Part shown: piece by piece, positions 1-11,496 of the stretch
How positions within the stretch are numbered: the first letter of the stretch is position 1
How the letters are laid out: each line of letters begins with the position of its first letter
Assembly (NCBI GenBank): GCA_002099365.1
Contig: MSED01000004.1
Span: 62,001 to 126,000, forward strand
Length of the DNA: 64,000 nt
Source of the DNA: Phialophora verrucosa
Taxonomy: Eukaryota > Ascomycota > Eurotiomycetes > Chaetothyriales > Herpotrichiellaceae
Direction of reading: 5' to 3'
Position numbers and translations under genes: made by a program
The notes under the pieces: generated by a model
Told to the model about the DNA's origin: nothing
Database searches by the model: none
Seen by the model: only the letters and a program-made list of their open reading frames with translations

Positions 1-428
1 GCGTGCAGCTCTTTGGCCGGGCCCTGGTTTTAGCTGAGTTTTACCCCTGCCGCGCTAGCTTGGAGGGACTTCAAGTTTGTTGAGAACATGCGGTTTTCAC
101 TCCCTGCCAAAAAAAATCACTTGCCGACAGCCCACATTCTCTCCACCGCCCTACCCTTTGCACCACTTGCTGGCCTTCCATTTCTACGATAGGGAAACAC
201 CGCCCAATTGCTCACAGTTGACTCCTGTGCTCTAAAAGCCCCGTGGCCATGCAATATCATTTATCTTCCTCGAGCTGAGAAACCCCCTTCCTCTCCTTGA
301 TCTGGCCCAGCGATAGTCTCAAGCTTCAGCCTGCACGATTCTTTCGGAGACACTCTTCCTCCTCTTTCCAATACCTCCAACTCAACCATCAAGCACATAT
401 CAGCCTCTCCTCTACCGCCCAGTAAACC
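1..428 (+). promoter_or_regulatory. 5' flank of the delta-12 desaturase gene
   Basis: No coding region is seen here. The last 150 bases before the ATG at 429 are rich in C and T, with blocks such as CTCTTCCTCCTCTTTCC. This is typical of promoters and leaders of strongly expressed genes in filamentous ascomycetes. No convincing TATA box was found. Confidence 0.4.
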
Positions 429-1924
429 ATGACTACCACCGCCTTGCCTAGCGAGGCAGCGCTTCGTCGAATGGTCACCACCGATTCAACACCCGCCTCG
501 TCCGCCAACATCTCTCCCCTCGATAGTCCGAGATCCTCTCCGTCCTCCACCTCCCTGTCCTCCCTTGCATCTGAAGACGTCGACTCTCCGAAACAGGCCT
601 CAGAAGAGAAGCAGCTGGTTGACACGTATGGCAATCCTTTCGAGGTCCCTGATTATACCATTGGCGATATCCACAAGGCCATCCCGAGGCACTGCTTCGA
701 GCGATCTGCTGCCACTGGTCTCTACTATGTCGCTAGGGACGTGGTCTCCCTGGCCGTCACCTTCTACCTTTTCAATCGCTTTTTGACGCCGGAGAACGTC
801 CCATCTGCTCCTCTCAGAGCTGGTCTTTGGTTTTTCTATACCTTTGTGCAGGGTCTCTTTGGCACGGGTCTCTGGGTGCTGGCTCATGAGTGCGGTCACC
901 AGTCCTTCTCACCCAGCAAAGTTCTGAATGATACTGTCGGCTTCCTCTGCCACACCTCGCTTTTGGTACCATATTTCTCCTGGAAAATATCTCATGGCAA
1001 GCACCACAAGGCCACTGGCCACATGGAGCGAGACATGGTATTCGTCCCGAAGACGAAGGAACAATATTGCTCCCGCAGAAGCTACCTGCTTCATCAGCTG
1101 GATGAGCTCACTGAGGAGACTCCCCTCGCCACAGCAGTTCATCTCATCAGTCAGCAACTCTTTGGTTGGCCAATGTACCTCTTCACCAATGTCACTGGCC
1201 ACAACAAGCATGAGGTGCAACGTGAGGGTCGTGGCATTGGCAAGCACAATGGCTTCGGAGGCGGTGTCAATCATTTCGATCCCAGCAGTCCTCTGTATGA
1301 GGCAAAGGATGCCAAGCTGATTGCTCTGAGTGACCTCGGTCTCCTTGTCACAGGCAGCATCCTCTATTGGGTCGGTAAGAATTATGGCTTCGCCAACTTG
1401 TGCCTGTGGTATTTCGCTCCATATCTCTGGGTCAACCACTGGTTGGGTAAGTTCTTGACGGCCCCGAGATGTGTTTGCTGATCTCTTTTGCTGACAAGTG
1501 AATAGTTGCAATCACTTATTTGCAGCACACCGATCCATCACTGCCCCACTACACTCCTCAGGCGTGGACGTATACTCGCGGAGCGGCGGCCACGATCGAC
1601 AGGGAATTTGGCTTCATCGGCCGTCAATTGCTGCACGGGATCATCGAGACCCATGTCCTGCACCACTATGTCAGCACCATTCCGTTCTACCACGCAGACG
1701 AGGCGAGTGAGGCGATCAAGAAGGTCATGGGGCGTCACTATCGCAGTGATGTCAAGGACGGTTCGATCGGCTTCATCAAGAGTTTGTGGAAATCCATGAG
1801 ATGGTGCGGCTGGGTCGAACCGATGGAGGGAGCGACTGGTGACGACGCCGGCGTGCTATTCTTCCGCAACTCAAACGGGCTGGGGCTTCCACCTGCGAAG
1901 AGGTCGAAGTCCTCAACATCATGA
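429..1924 (+). CDS. Delta-12 (oleate) fatty acid desaturase
   Basis: A membrane desaturase that introduces the delta-12 double bond into oleoyl chains to give linoleate, normally in the endoplasmic reticulum. Two exons, 429-1446 and 1506-1924, join across a 59-nt intron (GTAAGT...ATAG) to give 478 residues. All three histidine boxes are present: HECGH at residues 153-157, HGKHH at 189-193 and HVLHH at 389-393. The third box lies in exon 2, so the splice is needed for activity. The first 60 residues are Ser/Thr/Pro-rich, and hydrophobic segments between the boxes fit the four-helix membrane fold. The box spacing fits the FAD2/OdeA group better than delta-9 or delta-15 enzymes. A delta-12/omega-3 bifunctional enzyme cannot be excluded by eye. 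The next genes on the same strand also look lipid- or acyl-related. Confidence 0.93.
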
Positions 1925-3224
1925 GGGGTGGCCAGTCCGAATCGTTATGAAAGGATTATGGTCCCCTAGCATTGCTTGCATTACTGCATATGTTATTGAG
2001 GACTGAAGCGACGCATTACTGAACTGACGAGATAGAAACCAGAGACAGGCATAGAGTAGTGATAGAATACCGGGCATGAGAGAGACGAAGAGCGAGGACG
2101 CAACTCCGCTCAGACCAAGTACTCGTTCGCCAACATCCGTTGCCGAACATATACATGCACAATCAGGATTTGACCTGTCTCAGATGCCCACACTTCCGGA
2201 TGTGCATTCCGAGTTGCATCGCACGATTTATTTTAGCACCCACGGCACCTTGAAGCACAGCTGGTTGGCTTGCCCTCTCGCCAGAGCGTGCCTAGACACT
2301 GGTTCCTTTTCGTCGAGTGTCTACTTCCTCCCATACTCAACACAATCTGCTCAGGTGTATCTCATCATCCAACGCATTAGCCCCGAATTACTGCTCCTCT
2401 TACTCTGTTCCGCGTTTCTCTTAACGCCGCTTAGACGTTGTTAGTACATACAACAGTGTTCGGTGCATTCCAGGCCGGTACCTGGAGCGACGTTGGACGC
2501 ACATCCTGGGAGGGCGAACAACCTTTCACTGAATGGCGGGATGTCCTGACGAGCGTGCATTAATTGATCGTACGGCCGAAAACCCGGCAGGACGCTCGGT
2601 ACTTGCACGAGGTAGATTCCGGCACCCGGCCGTTAATGGCATGCTTACGCCCTTATGTCAGCCACCCCCGCAATTTCTTCTACAGAATTTGAGCCGTCGG
2701 GGCCTATTATACGGAGTACTCGTACTCCGTATTTCTTGATTCTTACGGCCTTAAAGTCGTGACTTCTTGCCTGCCACGCTTCGAGTCCCGTCAGAATGAC
2801 TACGATCTTAGAGGGTTTCAGCTTGCGATCCGACTTGCAGCGATTCACTCGGATCAGCAAGAGCCGTGTCTCTTTGGTTGAAGGCATCACTTGGGCAGGC
2901 TCAACCAATCGCTGAGGGGGCAATTACTGGGCCCAGGTGCTTACAAAGTTGCAACCCTGGAGCCTTCATCGTCCTCAGCTGATGTACGCTAGGAACCTAG
3001 TCATTGCAACTGAGAGCCTTTGCGTCCGCAAGGTGAAGTGACATGATGCAATCGGTAAGAGAGAGTGTTTGGCTTTGCTTGATATAAAGTCGGGCATGTT
3101 CCTCTACACTTTTTGAGAATGTGTCGGTATTTCACGTACTATCACAACAAACCCCAACACAGCGAATTCAGAACAAAAGACACGGGACGATAATCATCTA
3201 GCGACACTCACGGTACTAGTCTCA
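1925..3224. other. Intergenic, no supportable gene
   Basis: Open frames here (for example 2076-2444 +) show no family features. The stretch contains a near-perfect palindrome at 2709-2732, listed separately. A TATA-like TATAAA at 3083-3088 lies 137 bases before the ATG of the next gene and may belong to its promoter. Confidence 0.5.
2709..2732. repeat. Palindrome built from the TACGGAGTA motif
   Basis: Two perfect 11-nt arms, ATACGGAGTAC and GTACTCCGTAT, flank a 2-nt centre (TC). The element could form a hairpin in RNA or a cruciform in DNA, or bind a dimeric factor. The core TACGGAGTA recurs at 22485-22493, 22492-22500 and 24340-24348, always outside genes. Confidence 0.8.
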
Positions 3225-4182
3225 ATGGCTTTCAAGTCGCTTCTTCCTCCATCCACAAAGCCGCCACGGGCGCAAACTAATTGGCCCAGCGCGAATCGAA
3301 AACTTCTCTATGTAATTCCTCCCTTACTCCTTGTTCACATTTCAAGCACTGACTGTCCCAAAGGCTCTTCGGGAAAACTTCTCCCTGTCGACTTGGATTC
3401 TTCTAGGGGCATTCTTACAGTCACTTATTGTTTTCATCATACCTCGGTTCTATGCCGTTCTTCCGTCACTTCTTATCCTCAGCGCACGTCTTGCGGAGAC
3501 TCTGGCCATTACGTTCGGTTGGAAAAGAAACTATTATCTGGATGATGCCATCTTGCACCGCACATCTCCACAGGTTCCAGATGAGGACGGTGTATTCCAC
3601 GAGGAAGCATCACAGGAGCAAGTCGTCGTCTTCCTGTTGGGTGCTAAAATCAATCATCCGTTGGGAATATTCGCCCCCAACGTCAAGGCACTCGGCGATT
3701 ACCTGACGGAAATGATCAAGATCCTAGAGAAGGACAACACTAACGCTGGATTCTATGGAGGCTCCTCGTGGACCAACCAGGACAAGAACGGGGCAACTGA
3801 GTTATTGTTCCTCAGTTACTGGAGGTCGACGGAAGACATCCACAAATTTACGTATGGCGACTTGCACAAGGAGGCATGGGATTGGTGGAATCGGACTCTC
3901 AAGGAGAACGACCACATTGGCATCAATCATGAGGTCTGGGAGGTGGGCCCGAAGCACTGGGAGGCCATCTACGTCAACTTCCAGCCCACCCTACTTGGCG
4001 CGACCAGCTATCTGAGAAGGGGCGACAAGATGGTTGGTGGGACAGTCGAGGACAAGTATATCTCGCCTCTGATCGATGCTAGGAGTGGTAAATTGAGAAG
4101 CAGCGCCGGGCGGCTGGGAAGGAGGCCAGAGGAGCTGTATGAAAAACATGGACTCGCTCCTGGCGCAACGTACGAGACTTGA
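3225..4182 (+). CDS. DUF4188 (af470-like monooxygenase) family membrane protein
   Basis: A protein of the DUF4188 group, which includes the af470-type monooxygenase of fumagillin synthesis. The substrate here is unknown. Exons 3225-3311 and 3364-4182 join across a 52-nt intron (GTAATT, branch CTGAC at 3349-3353, acceptor AAAG) to give 301 residues. The nearer AG at 3346 would break the frame, and the CTGAC branch site supports the later acceptor. After a basic, Pro-rich N-terminus there is a hydrophobic stretch of about 40 residues (roughly 37-75), probably one or two membrane helices. The domain follows with family-like blocks such as GFYGGSSW, FLSYWRS, WDWWNRTL and NHEVWEV. The C-terminal part ends with the common LYEKHGL block. 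It lies between a desaturase and an acyl-CoA ligase-like gene on the same strand. Confidence 0.82.
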
Positions 4183-4851
4183 GTGTCGAGAGTTGCAATT
4201 GAGAGCCTGTAACACTACAATTTTGGGGCAATGAGGGCTTGATAAAAGACGAGGTCTGGCGTGGCGGCGTTCAGATATCACACTTGGAACGACTCCTCTC
4301 GGTCGTGTAATTATCCAAAAAATTGTACCATCTTAATACCCTCCCCTCGCGGCTGTGCAGGCAGTCAATTCCGTCCTCGCAATGCTTCTTTCCAAGCCAG
4401 CCTCGGTAACTTGGCGGAGCCCCTCATTATTCCCTTAGCGGGCATCTAGCTCAAACCGCCTGACTCGACGGGGCAAGCTGCATCGCCTAGACGGGAGCCT
4501 CCTTCAAGTTCTTGTTGGTCATCTCGTGTGGAAGGGTCCTGCCACCCACCTGCTTCCAGATGAGCCTCGGCAGATTTGATGGATGTTGCTGCAGCTCGTG
4601 GAATCCGCAGTGCCATCCCACTCGGTAACGGCAACATGCTGGGTATTGCCAGGTAATTATAAGACCCGCTGGTCGAATCTGGAGTTGTCTTCGCGCCGTT
4701 GGATCTTGCTTTGCTCGCATCGTGATCGCACGCTGTCTGATTCGCGTCATCTTGGTCCCTGCTAGGGTTGTCGGTTTCCTCCTCAGTTTCGTTCATCGTC
4801 CTCATCGTCGCTGTTCATTATCACCGGTAGACTTATCCGATCTCCTTCGCA
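4183..4851. other. Intergenic, promoter of the CoA ligase-like gene
   Basis: No gene is seen. The last 150 bases before 4852 are pyrimidine-rich and probably hold the leader of the ligase gene. Confidence 0.4.
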
Positions 4852-6609
4852 ATGCCTTACAAGTCACGGTGGAGCGTTCCCGTACCGGAATGCTCGCTCC
4901 AAACGTTCCTGTTCCAGTCTCCCGAGGCGCCGCTTGGCTCCAAACGTGCGTTTTCAGAGGCAGCGAGGCCGGACACGCACTATCTCACGCGAGACCAGTT
5001 CCGGTTATGGGCTCAGCGGTTTGCCCTCGGTCTTCAACGGTCCAAGCATTTCAGGAAGGGAGATCGAATCCTGCTATTCAGCGGCAATGATCTCTTCGTT
5101 CCCGTGGTCTTCATGGGTGTTCTTTGTGCGGGTGGAATCTTCACGGGCGCCAATCCGACGTTCGTAGCACGAGAGCTGGCCCATCAGTTGAAGGACAGCG
5201 GCGCGACGTATCTGCTGTGTTCCGACGGATCTCTCGATACAGGAATCGAAGCGGCCCAGTTGGCTGGTCTCGACCCTGCGAAACGGGTCTTCGTGTACAA
5301 CGCCAAGATATATGATGGCGAGACTCGAGGGCAGAAAGGCTGCAGATACTGGGCGGACCTGGTCGCGCCGGCCGATGACGCCAAGGGCTTTCGATGGGAC
5401 GATCTCACTGGCCCCGGGGAGTGTGACACGACGTTGGCGTTGAATTACTCCAGTGGCACCACTGGAGTCCCCAAGGGAGTGGAGATCACTCACAAGAACT
5501 ACATTTCCAACATCCTCCAGGTTCAGGAGATGGGCAAGCTCCTACCAAACCATGAGGAACGCACGGCCCGGGCGTCATGGTTGTGTTTCCTACCCCTTTA
5601 CCATGCCTACGGCCAGACATTCTATATCGCACAAGCATTCAACCGCCAGATCCCGGTCTACGTCATGCCGAAGTTCGACTTTGTCCTCTTCCTGGAATAC
5701 ACCCAGAAGTTCCGTATCACAGACTACACGCTTGTGCCGCCGATAGCCGTCCTGCTGGCAAAGCATCCGGCAGTGGAGAAGTACGACTTGAGCTCGGTCG
5801 AACAGATAGGATGTGGCGCAGCACCGTTAGGTCGGGACGTCTCCGAACAGGTTGAACGACGGTTAGGAAACAGACTAAACTTCAAGCAAGGCTGGGGAAT
5901 GACTGAGTGAGAGCGAACCCCGAATCTCTTCTGTACCACTTTGCAGAACTAACTTCCCGTCAACAGGTGTACATGTTCACTTCTGGGGTGGGATCCGAAC
6001 GAGACCTCTCAGACCCAGGCCGTCGGCGAACCCAATGCCAACTGTGAAGCGAAGATCATGACGGAAGATGGACTCTCGGAGATCACGGAGCGCGGTCCCG
6101 CCGCTCGGGGCGAACTATGGGTTCGTGGACCCAACGTCATGAAGGGCTACTGGGGCAACCCAAAGGCGACGCAGGAGACCTTGACGCCGGACGGCTGGCT
6201 GAAGACAGGCGACATCGCGTACGTGGACGATGATGGAAAGTTCTTCATTGTCGACCGGATGAAGGAATTGATCAAGGTCAAGGGGAATCAAGTTGCACCG
6301 GCCGAGCTGGAAGCGCTGTTGTTGGAACATCCCGGAATCGCCGACGCCGCTGTGATAGGCATGCCTACCGAAGACGGAGATGAGAAGCCTCGAGCATTCG
6401 TAGTGAGACAGGTAGGACCGGAGGGGAGCAAGCTGACGGAAGACGACGTCAAGAAGTTCGTCGAGAGCAAGGTAATCCGCTACAAGAGGCTGGCGGGTGG
6501 CGTTGAGTTCTTGGAAACGATCCCCAAGAATCCATCAGGCAAGATACTGAGAAGACAGCTGAGAGACGTTACGAGGGAAAGGCTGAGAAAGGAGGGAGCT
6601 AGGCTATGA
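4852..6609 (+). CDS. 4-coumarate--CoA ligase-like acyl-CoA synthetase, probably peroxisomal
   Basis: An ANL-superfamily adenylating enzyme expected to activate an aromatic or fatty acid to its CoA thioester using ATP. Exons 4852-5906 and 5967-6609 join across a 60-nt intron (GTGAGA, branch CTAAC, acceptor CAACAG) to give 565 residues. The ATP-binding motif YSSGTTGVPKG is at 199-209. GWGMTE lies at the end of exon 1 and continues into GWDPNE in exon 2. The hinge block GWLKTGD and the catalytic lysine block NPSGKILRR are both present. The C-terminus is ARL, which fits a type-1 peroxisomal targeting signal. This is common in fungal 4CL-like and phenylacetyl-CoA ligase-like enzymes. The substrate cannot be read from sequence: phenylpropanoid, phenylacetate and medium-chain fatty acids are all possible. 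Upstream DUF4188 and desaturase genes on the same strand make a lipid role plausible. Confidence 0.9.
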
Positions 6610-9600
6610 GGCGTTTTGGTGGTAGAGCGGGAAACGACGATGCCGCATTATCTCTGCATTCGGAGCGTCATCGCAGCCACAGGGCGGTAGAAATGGTCAT
6701 TGGGCTGCGGGTATATAGATGGCCTGGACGCATCACCTGGGCCTGAAAAGTAATCTTTGATTGATTACAGGTTGGCGGTATAGATGTGGAATGGAAGAGC
6801 GTACCGTGTTCAATCTTGGAATCTCTGTCGGAACAAGGATTCAGTAAGTAACTAGTCCGCGCATAGAAAATCACCCAGGAGACGCTTGTGCATTCATTAC
6901 TTTGCTCAATGCTCTCCGTCCAAGCTACCAAATCGATTCGTACACCAGAAACCACAGGCCAATAGGGGGTTTTTCATTTCATGCACATGTCGATTGAGCA
7001 ATGAGTGCCACCCTGCTTTCCTTGGATCTTCGACTGGGCTGCCTTGCCTCATGCACATCGACAACTCCGGAATGAGTTCGTATGCAGCTGACGCAGCACG
7101 AAGGATGTAGATCAGCTCACTTTGCCCTTTGCTGATGACGACCCGCACTGGCTTTGGCCGTCCTATCCGATGTCAACGCCGTCTGGAAGGTGCGTGGCTG
7201 ACACATGAATTCAGCTTCGGTGATGGCCGCTGTCCAGGCTCTTGCGAAGCAGTGATGAAGGGTCTGCTAGAGGCCAGGACCACATTTCCACGCCGTATGC
7301 GATACGACGGGTGCGAGCACTTGTCGGCAAGGTGCTGATGCTTCGCCTGAATGTAGGCGACACAGGTGAGATCTGTCACCAGTCCATCACCTCACCATTG
7401 ACGACAAGGTCTTCTGTCGTTCGCAGTCAGCGACAGGTGTGCACCTCGTCCTTGATGATGGATAATACAACCCCGCCACACCGTTCCGTGGTACTTCCGA
7501 CAAAAATTATTGAGGTTTGAGGCCTTGGCGACAGCTGATCGGTATCACGTTCTCATCACACACTCGCCCACACTCGCACCAAGAAGGCAATGCGTTGGGA
7601 GGACCAAATGGCGCCTTGAGCCCCGGTTGTACGTCTGGGGACTTAAGCGGTGCTACACCGCATGCCTCACGGTGCATTGATTTCAGGACATCCCTCAGTC
7701 AGCAAAGCGATGGGATAGGTGGATGCGCCTTCTTCTTGTATGTCGGTGGAAGCGGGTCCGGGCCAATGCATATCCATAGCAGAAAATCTATCTCGAAACA
7801 GTTAGACTTGATCCTTCAACAGGCAACATCCAAGTCGTCTGCCAAAGACCATCTACCTGGCATGGTGCTCACCAGCCGCGGGGAGTCAGAGAGATTGAAG
7901 CAGCTGGGGATCTCTACCCTGTTGAGGGTACGATTCATGATGAGCATGGGTGTAGATTGTTGAAGTCAGCAGAGTTCGTCTCGGCATCCTCCCTGAGCAG
8001 AAAAGTAAAAAGCTAAGCGGCAAGCGCAGCGATGTGCTGAAACGCTTTCCACCACCATGTCCTGGCTCCATGTTACGTGCGTACCAGACCACGGACAATC
8101 AGAGGTACAGTCTTGCGGGTCCCTTTGGGTCGTTCGTATTAGGCCAATCGTTGGAAGGATTCACAACGGGTCGAACTGGAGTTTGTCAAGCGCCTTTGAC
8201 ACAGTGATGATCGTTCATCTCCCATTGCCAGCAGTGAGCGTTAATTTTCCATGTCCACCGTTCGCTACCTTCAAGGAGCGACGTGTTAGACAATAGTCGA
8301 AACAGCCCAACGCAACGCTGATGCCGCAATCTCATCTTCCCAGCTGGCGTGAAGGCGACGTTCTACAAGAACCGATACTTCCTTCCAGACTCGTACAGAT
8401 ACTAGTGTTGAAGACTTCGTTGGTGGAAAGCTGGTACGAAGAGAAGCCGCGAGCGCTCAAGGTCTGAGAACTGCACCAGCTGCCACAAAACCTCATCCTT
8501 GGACCACATGCATGACTCGAAATCTCGGGCACAGAGCTGAGGTATCAGACATCATACCTCAAACGTTGCAACGCCGCAAAGGGATGCGTCGCTAGGAAAC
8601 CGATGTAATTGACAGCTGACGACAGCGATCTCACCTGTCCGCGGCTGGCAATGTCGAGTGAAACGAGAAGGTGTCCAAGTGTCAGTCTGACGGTAGCCGC
8701 GTTGTAGTGTGCCTCGCAGCCGTAACGCCTCCCAGAAAGCCAGTTCTGCCACCAGCAAAAGTCGGTGACATAAACCGAGACAACCGACAAAAGTACTGCC
8801 ACCAGCGGCACGGTTGAGCAGCCGGGAATGAGGCGCTTTGCCCTCCGCCGGCAGCCGTGGTGGTCGTAGTGAACTGAAATGGATATGTAAGCTGGAAAGC
8901 ATAATATCTGTTATGCGCAAGATTTCGTGCCCACGCGCAAAGGGATCCACTTTCTCTGAATGGTGTATCCAAGAGAAGATACGTTGTGCGAAAGCCGCGT
9001 GCAAAGAAGATGCCCAGCCAGCGCTGCATGTAGTGTATACGATGATACACATACTGCATGGGGCAAATGGCCCGATACCGACATCGATGTCGGGCCGTCT
9101 GGTGTCGGCTGTCGTTTGCTGCGCTGAGGACTGGGGAAACTGAGAACACGAAGTTCCCTCGACTCCGTGCGCTGCATAGAGATATGAATAACAACAGCTT
9201 TGTCATAATGGCACCAGAGTGTACAATGACCGAGTGAAAGACGGACCGTGGACGGCATGTCATGCGTAATCGCATACCGTTCTACAGAAGTCACGGCGTG
9301 TCCAGTCCACCTCAGATGACGGGATAAAACCACCAGGTAAGCTCCATATGACAAGCAGCCCCCTGGGCAGCGCAGAGACAAACACCAATGAAAGATGTCT
9401 GCCATTATCTAAAATTGGACGCCTGAAGACCTCAGAAGGATTGGCACGCCCTGCCAAGCTGCCATCCAATATCAGCCTCGTCTTTGCTGCGCCAAGTGCA
9501 TGCCGAGCGCGAGGATGAAACCTCAAATCATAGCCACGGTTTGACAGTGCTGATTAAGACCAGGGTTGGTCGGGGATTGTACATACATGTTGAACAATCT

Positions 9601-9903
9601 AGGCGTTCGCAAGGCAAGGCTATTCCTGTTGGCGAGTCGTGGATATGCAGGGACCGAGCAGGCTGTGCCTGTCCCAGTGTATGAATTTCGCCCTGTAACA
9701 GCCTTGGACTGCAAGGCGGCGCTCCTCACGATCCGCGATGCTCTGGCCGTCGGTAGCCCGCCTCAATCAGGCATTTTCCCACCCAAAGCAGCATCGTAGT
9801 GTGTAATCGTGTGCTCGACGATAAAGATGGTCGCCCAGGACAGCGAGAAGTTCCAACCACAACACATTCCAGATCCATCGTCTTCGACCCAGCAATCACA
9901 GCA
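6610..9903. other. Long stretch (3.3 kb) without a supportable gene
   Basis: Several open frames of 70-200 codons overlap on both strands, for example 7517-7963 (+) and 8552-9405 (-). None shows domains, plausible splice continuations or composition like the neighbouring genes. No tRNA, transposase or repeat was recognised. The stretch may hold long promoters, UTRs or non-coding transcripts for the genes ending at 6609 and starting at 9904. Confidence 0.5.
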
Positions 9904-11496
9904 ATGAAGCCACGCGAAGTCGTCTTCGTCGAAGGGCTGTCCTGGACGAAAGCAGACAAGAAGATTCAGATATCGAAAGTCCGAGCTCATGCAAGAATCA
10001 TCGGGCTAAGGACGCTAGAACTGCGACGCAAGTCCGACCCTACTGTGAAATGCGTTCGGAGATGGCGGAAGCGAGCAATCTCTTCGTCGCCTGGCCAGGA
10101 GCATCCACTTCGTCCATTGGCACCCGCTGCGGAAACGCAACCGGAGTGTGCGAAGTCCAAGCCCAAAAGGAAGCGCTCCTTGGTGCTATTGAGCTCGCCG
10201 ACGAAAGATTCGAGTGGGACAAGGGGAGACACGCCTTTCGAGGCGAACAACAACCCTAAAGCGCAGCGACCAGCGAGTCCTATTGAGGTCCTCTTCGAGC
10301 CTGGTCGGTACTTGCGTAGATACAGCAAAGATCCGTTTTGTATCGTTTCTCCGAATCCTTGCCAGGACGCTCTCGACTTTTACACGCGGTACTATGTACC
10401 GAACCACGCTGCTCTGTACGAGATCTTCAATGTCACAGACATACACACCACTTTCTTTCTGGACTTGTTGCAGCATCCACTGTTTCTCTATGCCGGTCTG
10501 GCCAATGTCTTACACGAGTGGGAAGTCTTCCTGAACCCTGGGGCGACCCCCTCCCAACGGCTGTATATGCTTTTAGGCACTGCCTTGGCGAACTTGAGAC
10601 GTGAGATCGAAAGTCCAGAATATCTGCTCGACGAAATCTCCATCGCCACGGTCATGAACCTTGCCGTGGTAGCGCGCCAACTCGGAGACAAAGAAGCCCA
10701 CAATCTGCACAAGGAACACTTGCGTCGGATGATCGATGCCAGAGGAGGTCTCGACGCGCTGGACAGCAGTGGCTTGCACAAGTGCATGATTCTGCAATGG
10801 GAGGGATACTGGTGCTGGGCAGCTGGGCAGGGTGAGACAATATTTGCAGATGGACGGCCAAACCCCGAAGCGGACGAATGTCCAAGACGTCCCTTTTCTG
10901 AGAACACGCGCAAGCTGTTGAGCCGTCTCCCAGTTGGATTCCAGGATCTGGCGGAACGGGATTTGCTGACATTGCCTACGCTTGAGGTCTTGGTGCGTCT
11001 GGCGAAGGCGGCTAATGACAAGAAGAACAATATCCCTGTCGTAGCAGATAGGGATGTCTTTCGATACAAACAACGGCGTTACCATGACATTATGCAGGCG
11101 TGTCCTTCTCTGGCAGCTCCACCCGACGCTCCAACTCTGGAGAAGCTTGTCGTGATGGCCCTGATCCTTTTCTGCTCCGCCACTTTCTGCAACCTCCGTC
11201 TCCCTTCCAGGCATTCAACGTTGACGGTAGTGAGTGCGACAAAAGCCTTGTCGAAATGGCCAATGCCAGCCTCGAAGGCGGAGATGAAAGTTTTGATCTG
11301 GGTGTACATGGTCGTCATCGATGCATGGAGGTCGAGAGGAGGGCACATGTGCTCGCCAGGCCTCGACCTGGTCCGGATTTTCAAGGCACAGTTCCCGGAC
11401 TTGGAAGGCTGGGCTGATGTAGAGGATGTGCTGCAGGACTTCTTCTGGAGCGAGGACATGGGACGTTTTGTGAGCGGCACATGGGACCTTGCTTGA
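9904..11496 (+). CDS. Fungal transcription-factor-like protein without a recognisable zinc finger
   Basis: A single-exon protein of 530 residues. The ATG at 9904 (MKPREVVFVEG) is preferred over an in-frame codon at 9799. Many uncharacterised fungal proteins begin with a similar hydrophobic-FV/IxG block followed by a basic KxxKVRxHARIIG segment. A basic, disordered region of about 100 residues follows, then a helical C-terminal region resembling the 'fungal-specific transcription factor' domain (blocks such as YYVPNHAALYEIFNVTD and LHKEHLRRMIDARGGLDAL). The RxHxxxxARGGLDxL pattern is common in that family. No Cys6 cluster or other DNA-binding domain is visible. It may be a regulator that lost or never had a finger. 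It is convergent with the nucleoporin gene downstream. Confidence 0.72.
   Translation: MKPREVVFVEGLSWTKADKKIQISKVRAHARIIGLRTLELRRKSDPTVKCVRRWRKRAISSSPGQEHPLRPLAPAAETQPECAKSKPKRKRSLVLLSSPTKDSSGTRGDTPFEANNNPKAQRPASPIEVLFEPGRYLRRYSKDPFCIVSPNPCQDALDFYTRYYVPNHAALYEIFNVTDIHTTFFLDLLQHPLFLYAGLANVLHEWEVFLNPGATPSQRLYMLLGTALANLRREIESPEYLLDEISIATVMNLAVVARQLGDKEAHNLHKEHLRRMIDARGGLDALDSSGLHKCMILQWEGYWCWAAGQGETIFADGRPNPEADECPRRPFSENTRKLLSRLPVGFQDLAERDLLTLPTLEVLVRLAKAANDKKNNIPVVADRDVFRYKQRRYHDIMQACPSLAAPPDAPTLEKLVVMALILFCSATFCNLRLPSRHSTLTVVSATKALSKWPMPASKAEMKVLIWVYMVVIDAWRSRGGHMCSPGLDLVRIFKAQFPDLEGWADVEDVLQDFFWSEDMGRFVSGTWDLA

Noticed and set aside
2076..2444. 122-codon open frame on +
   Set aside because: No family features, no neighbouring exon, and low-complexity leucine-rich end.
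8545..9405. Three overlapping open frames of 160-197 codons on the minus strand
   Set aside because: They overlap each other in different frames, have no recognisable domain, and have composition like non-coding DNA.
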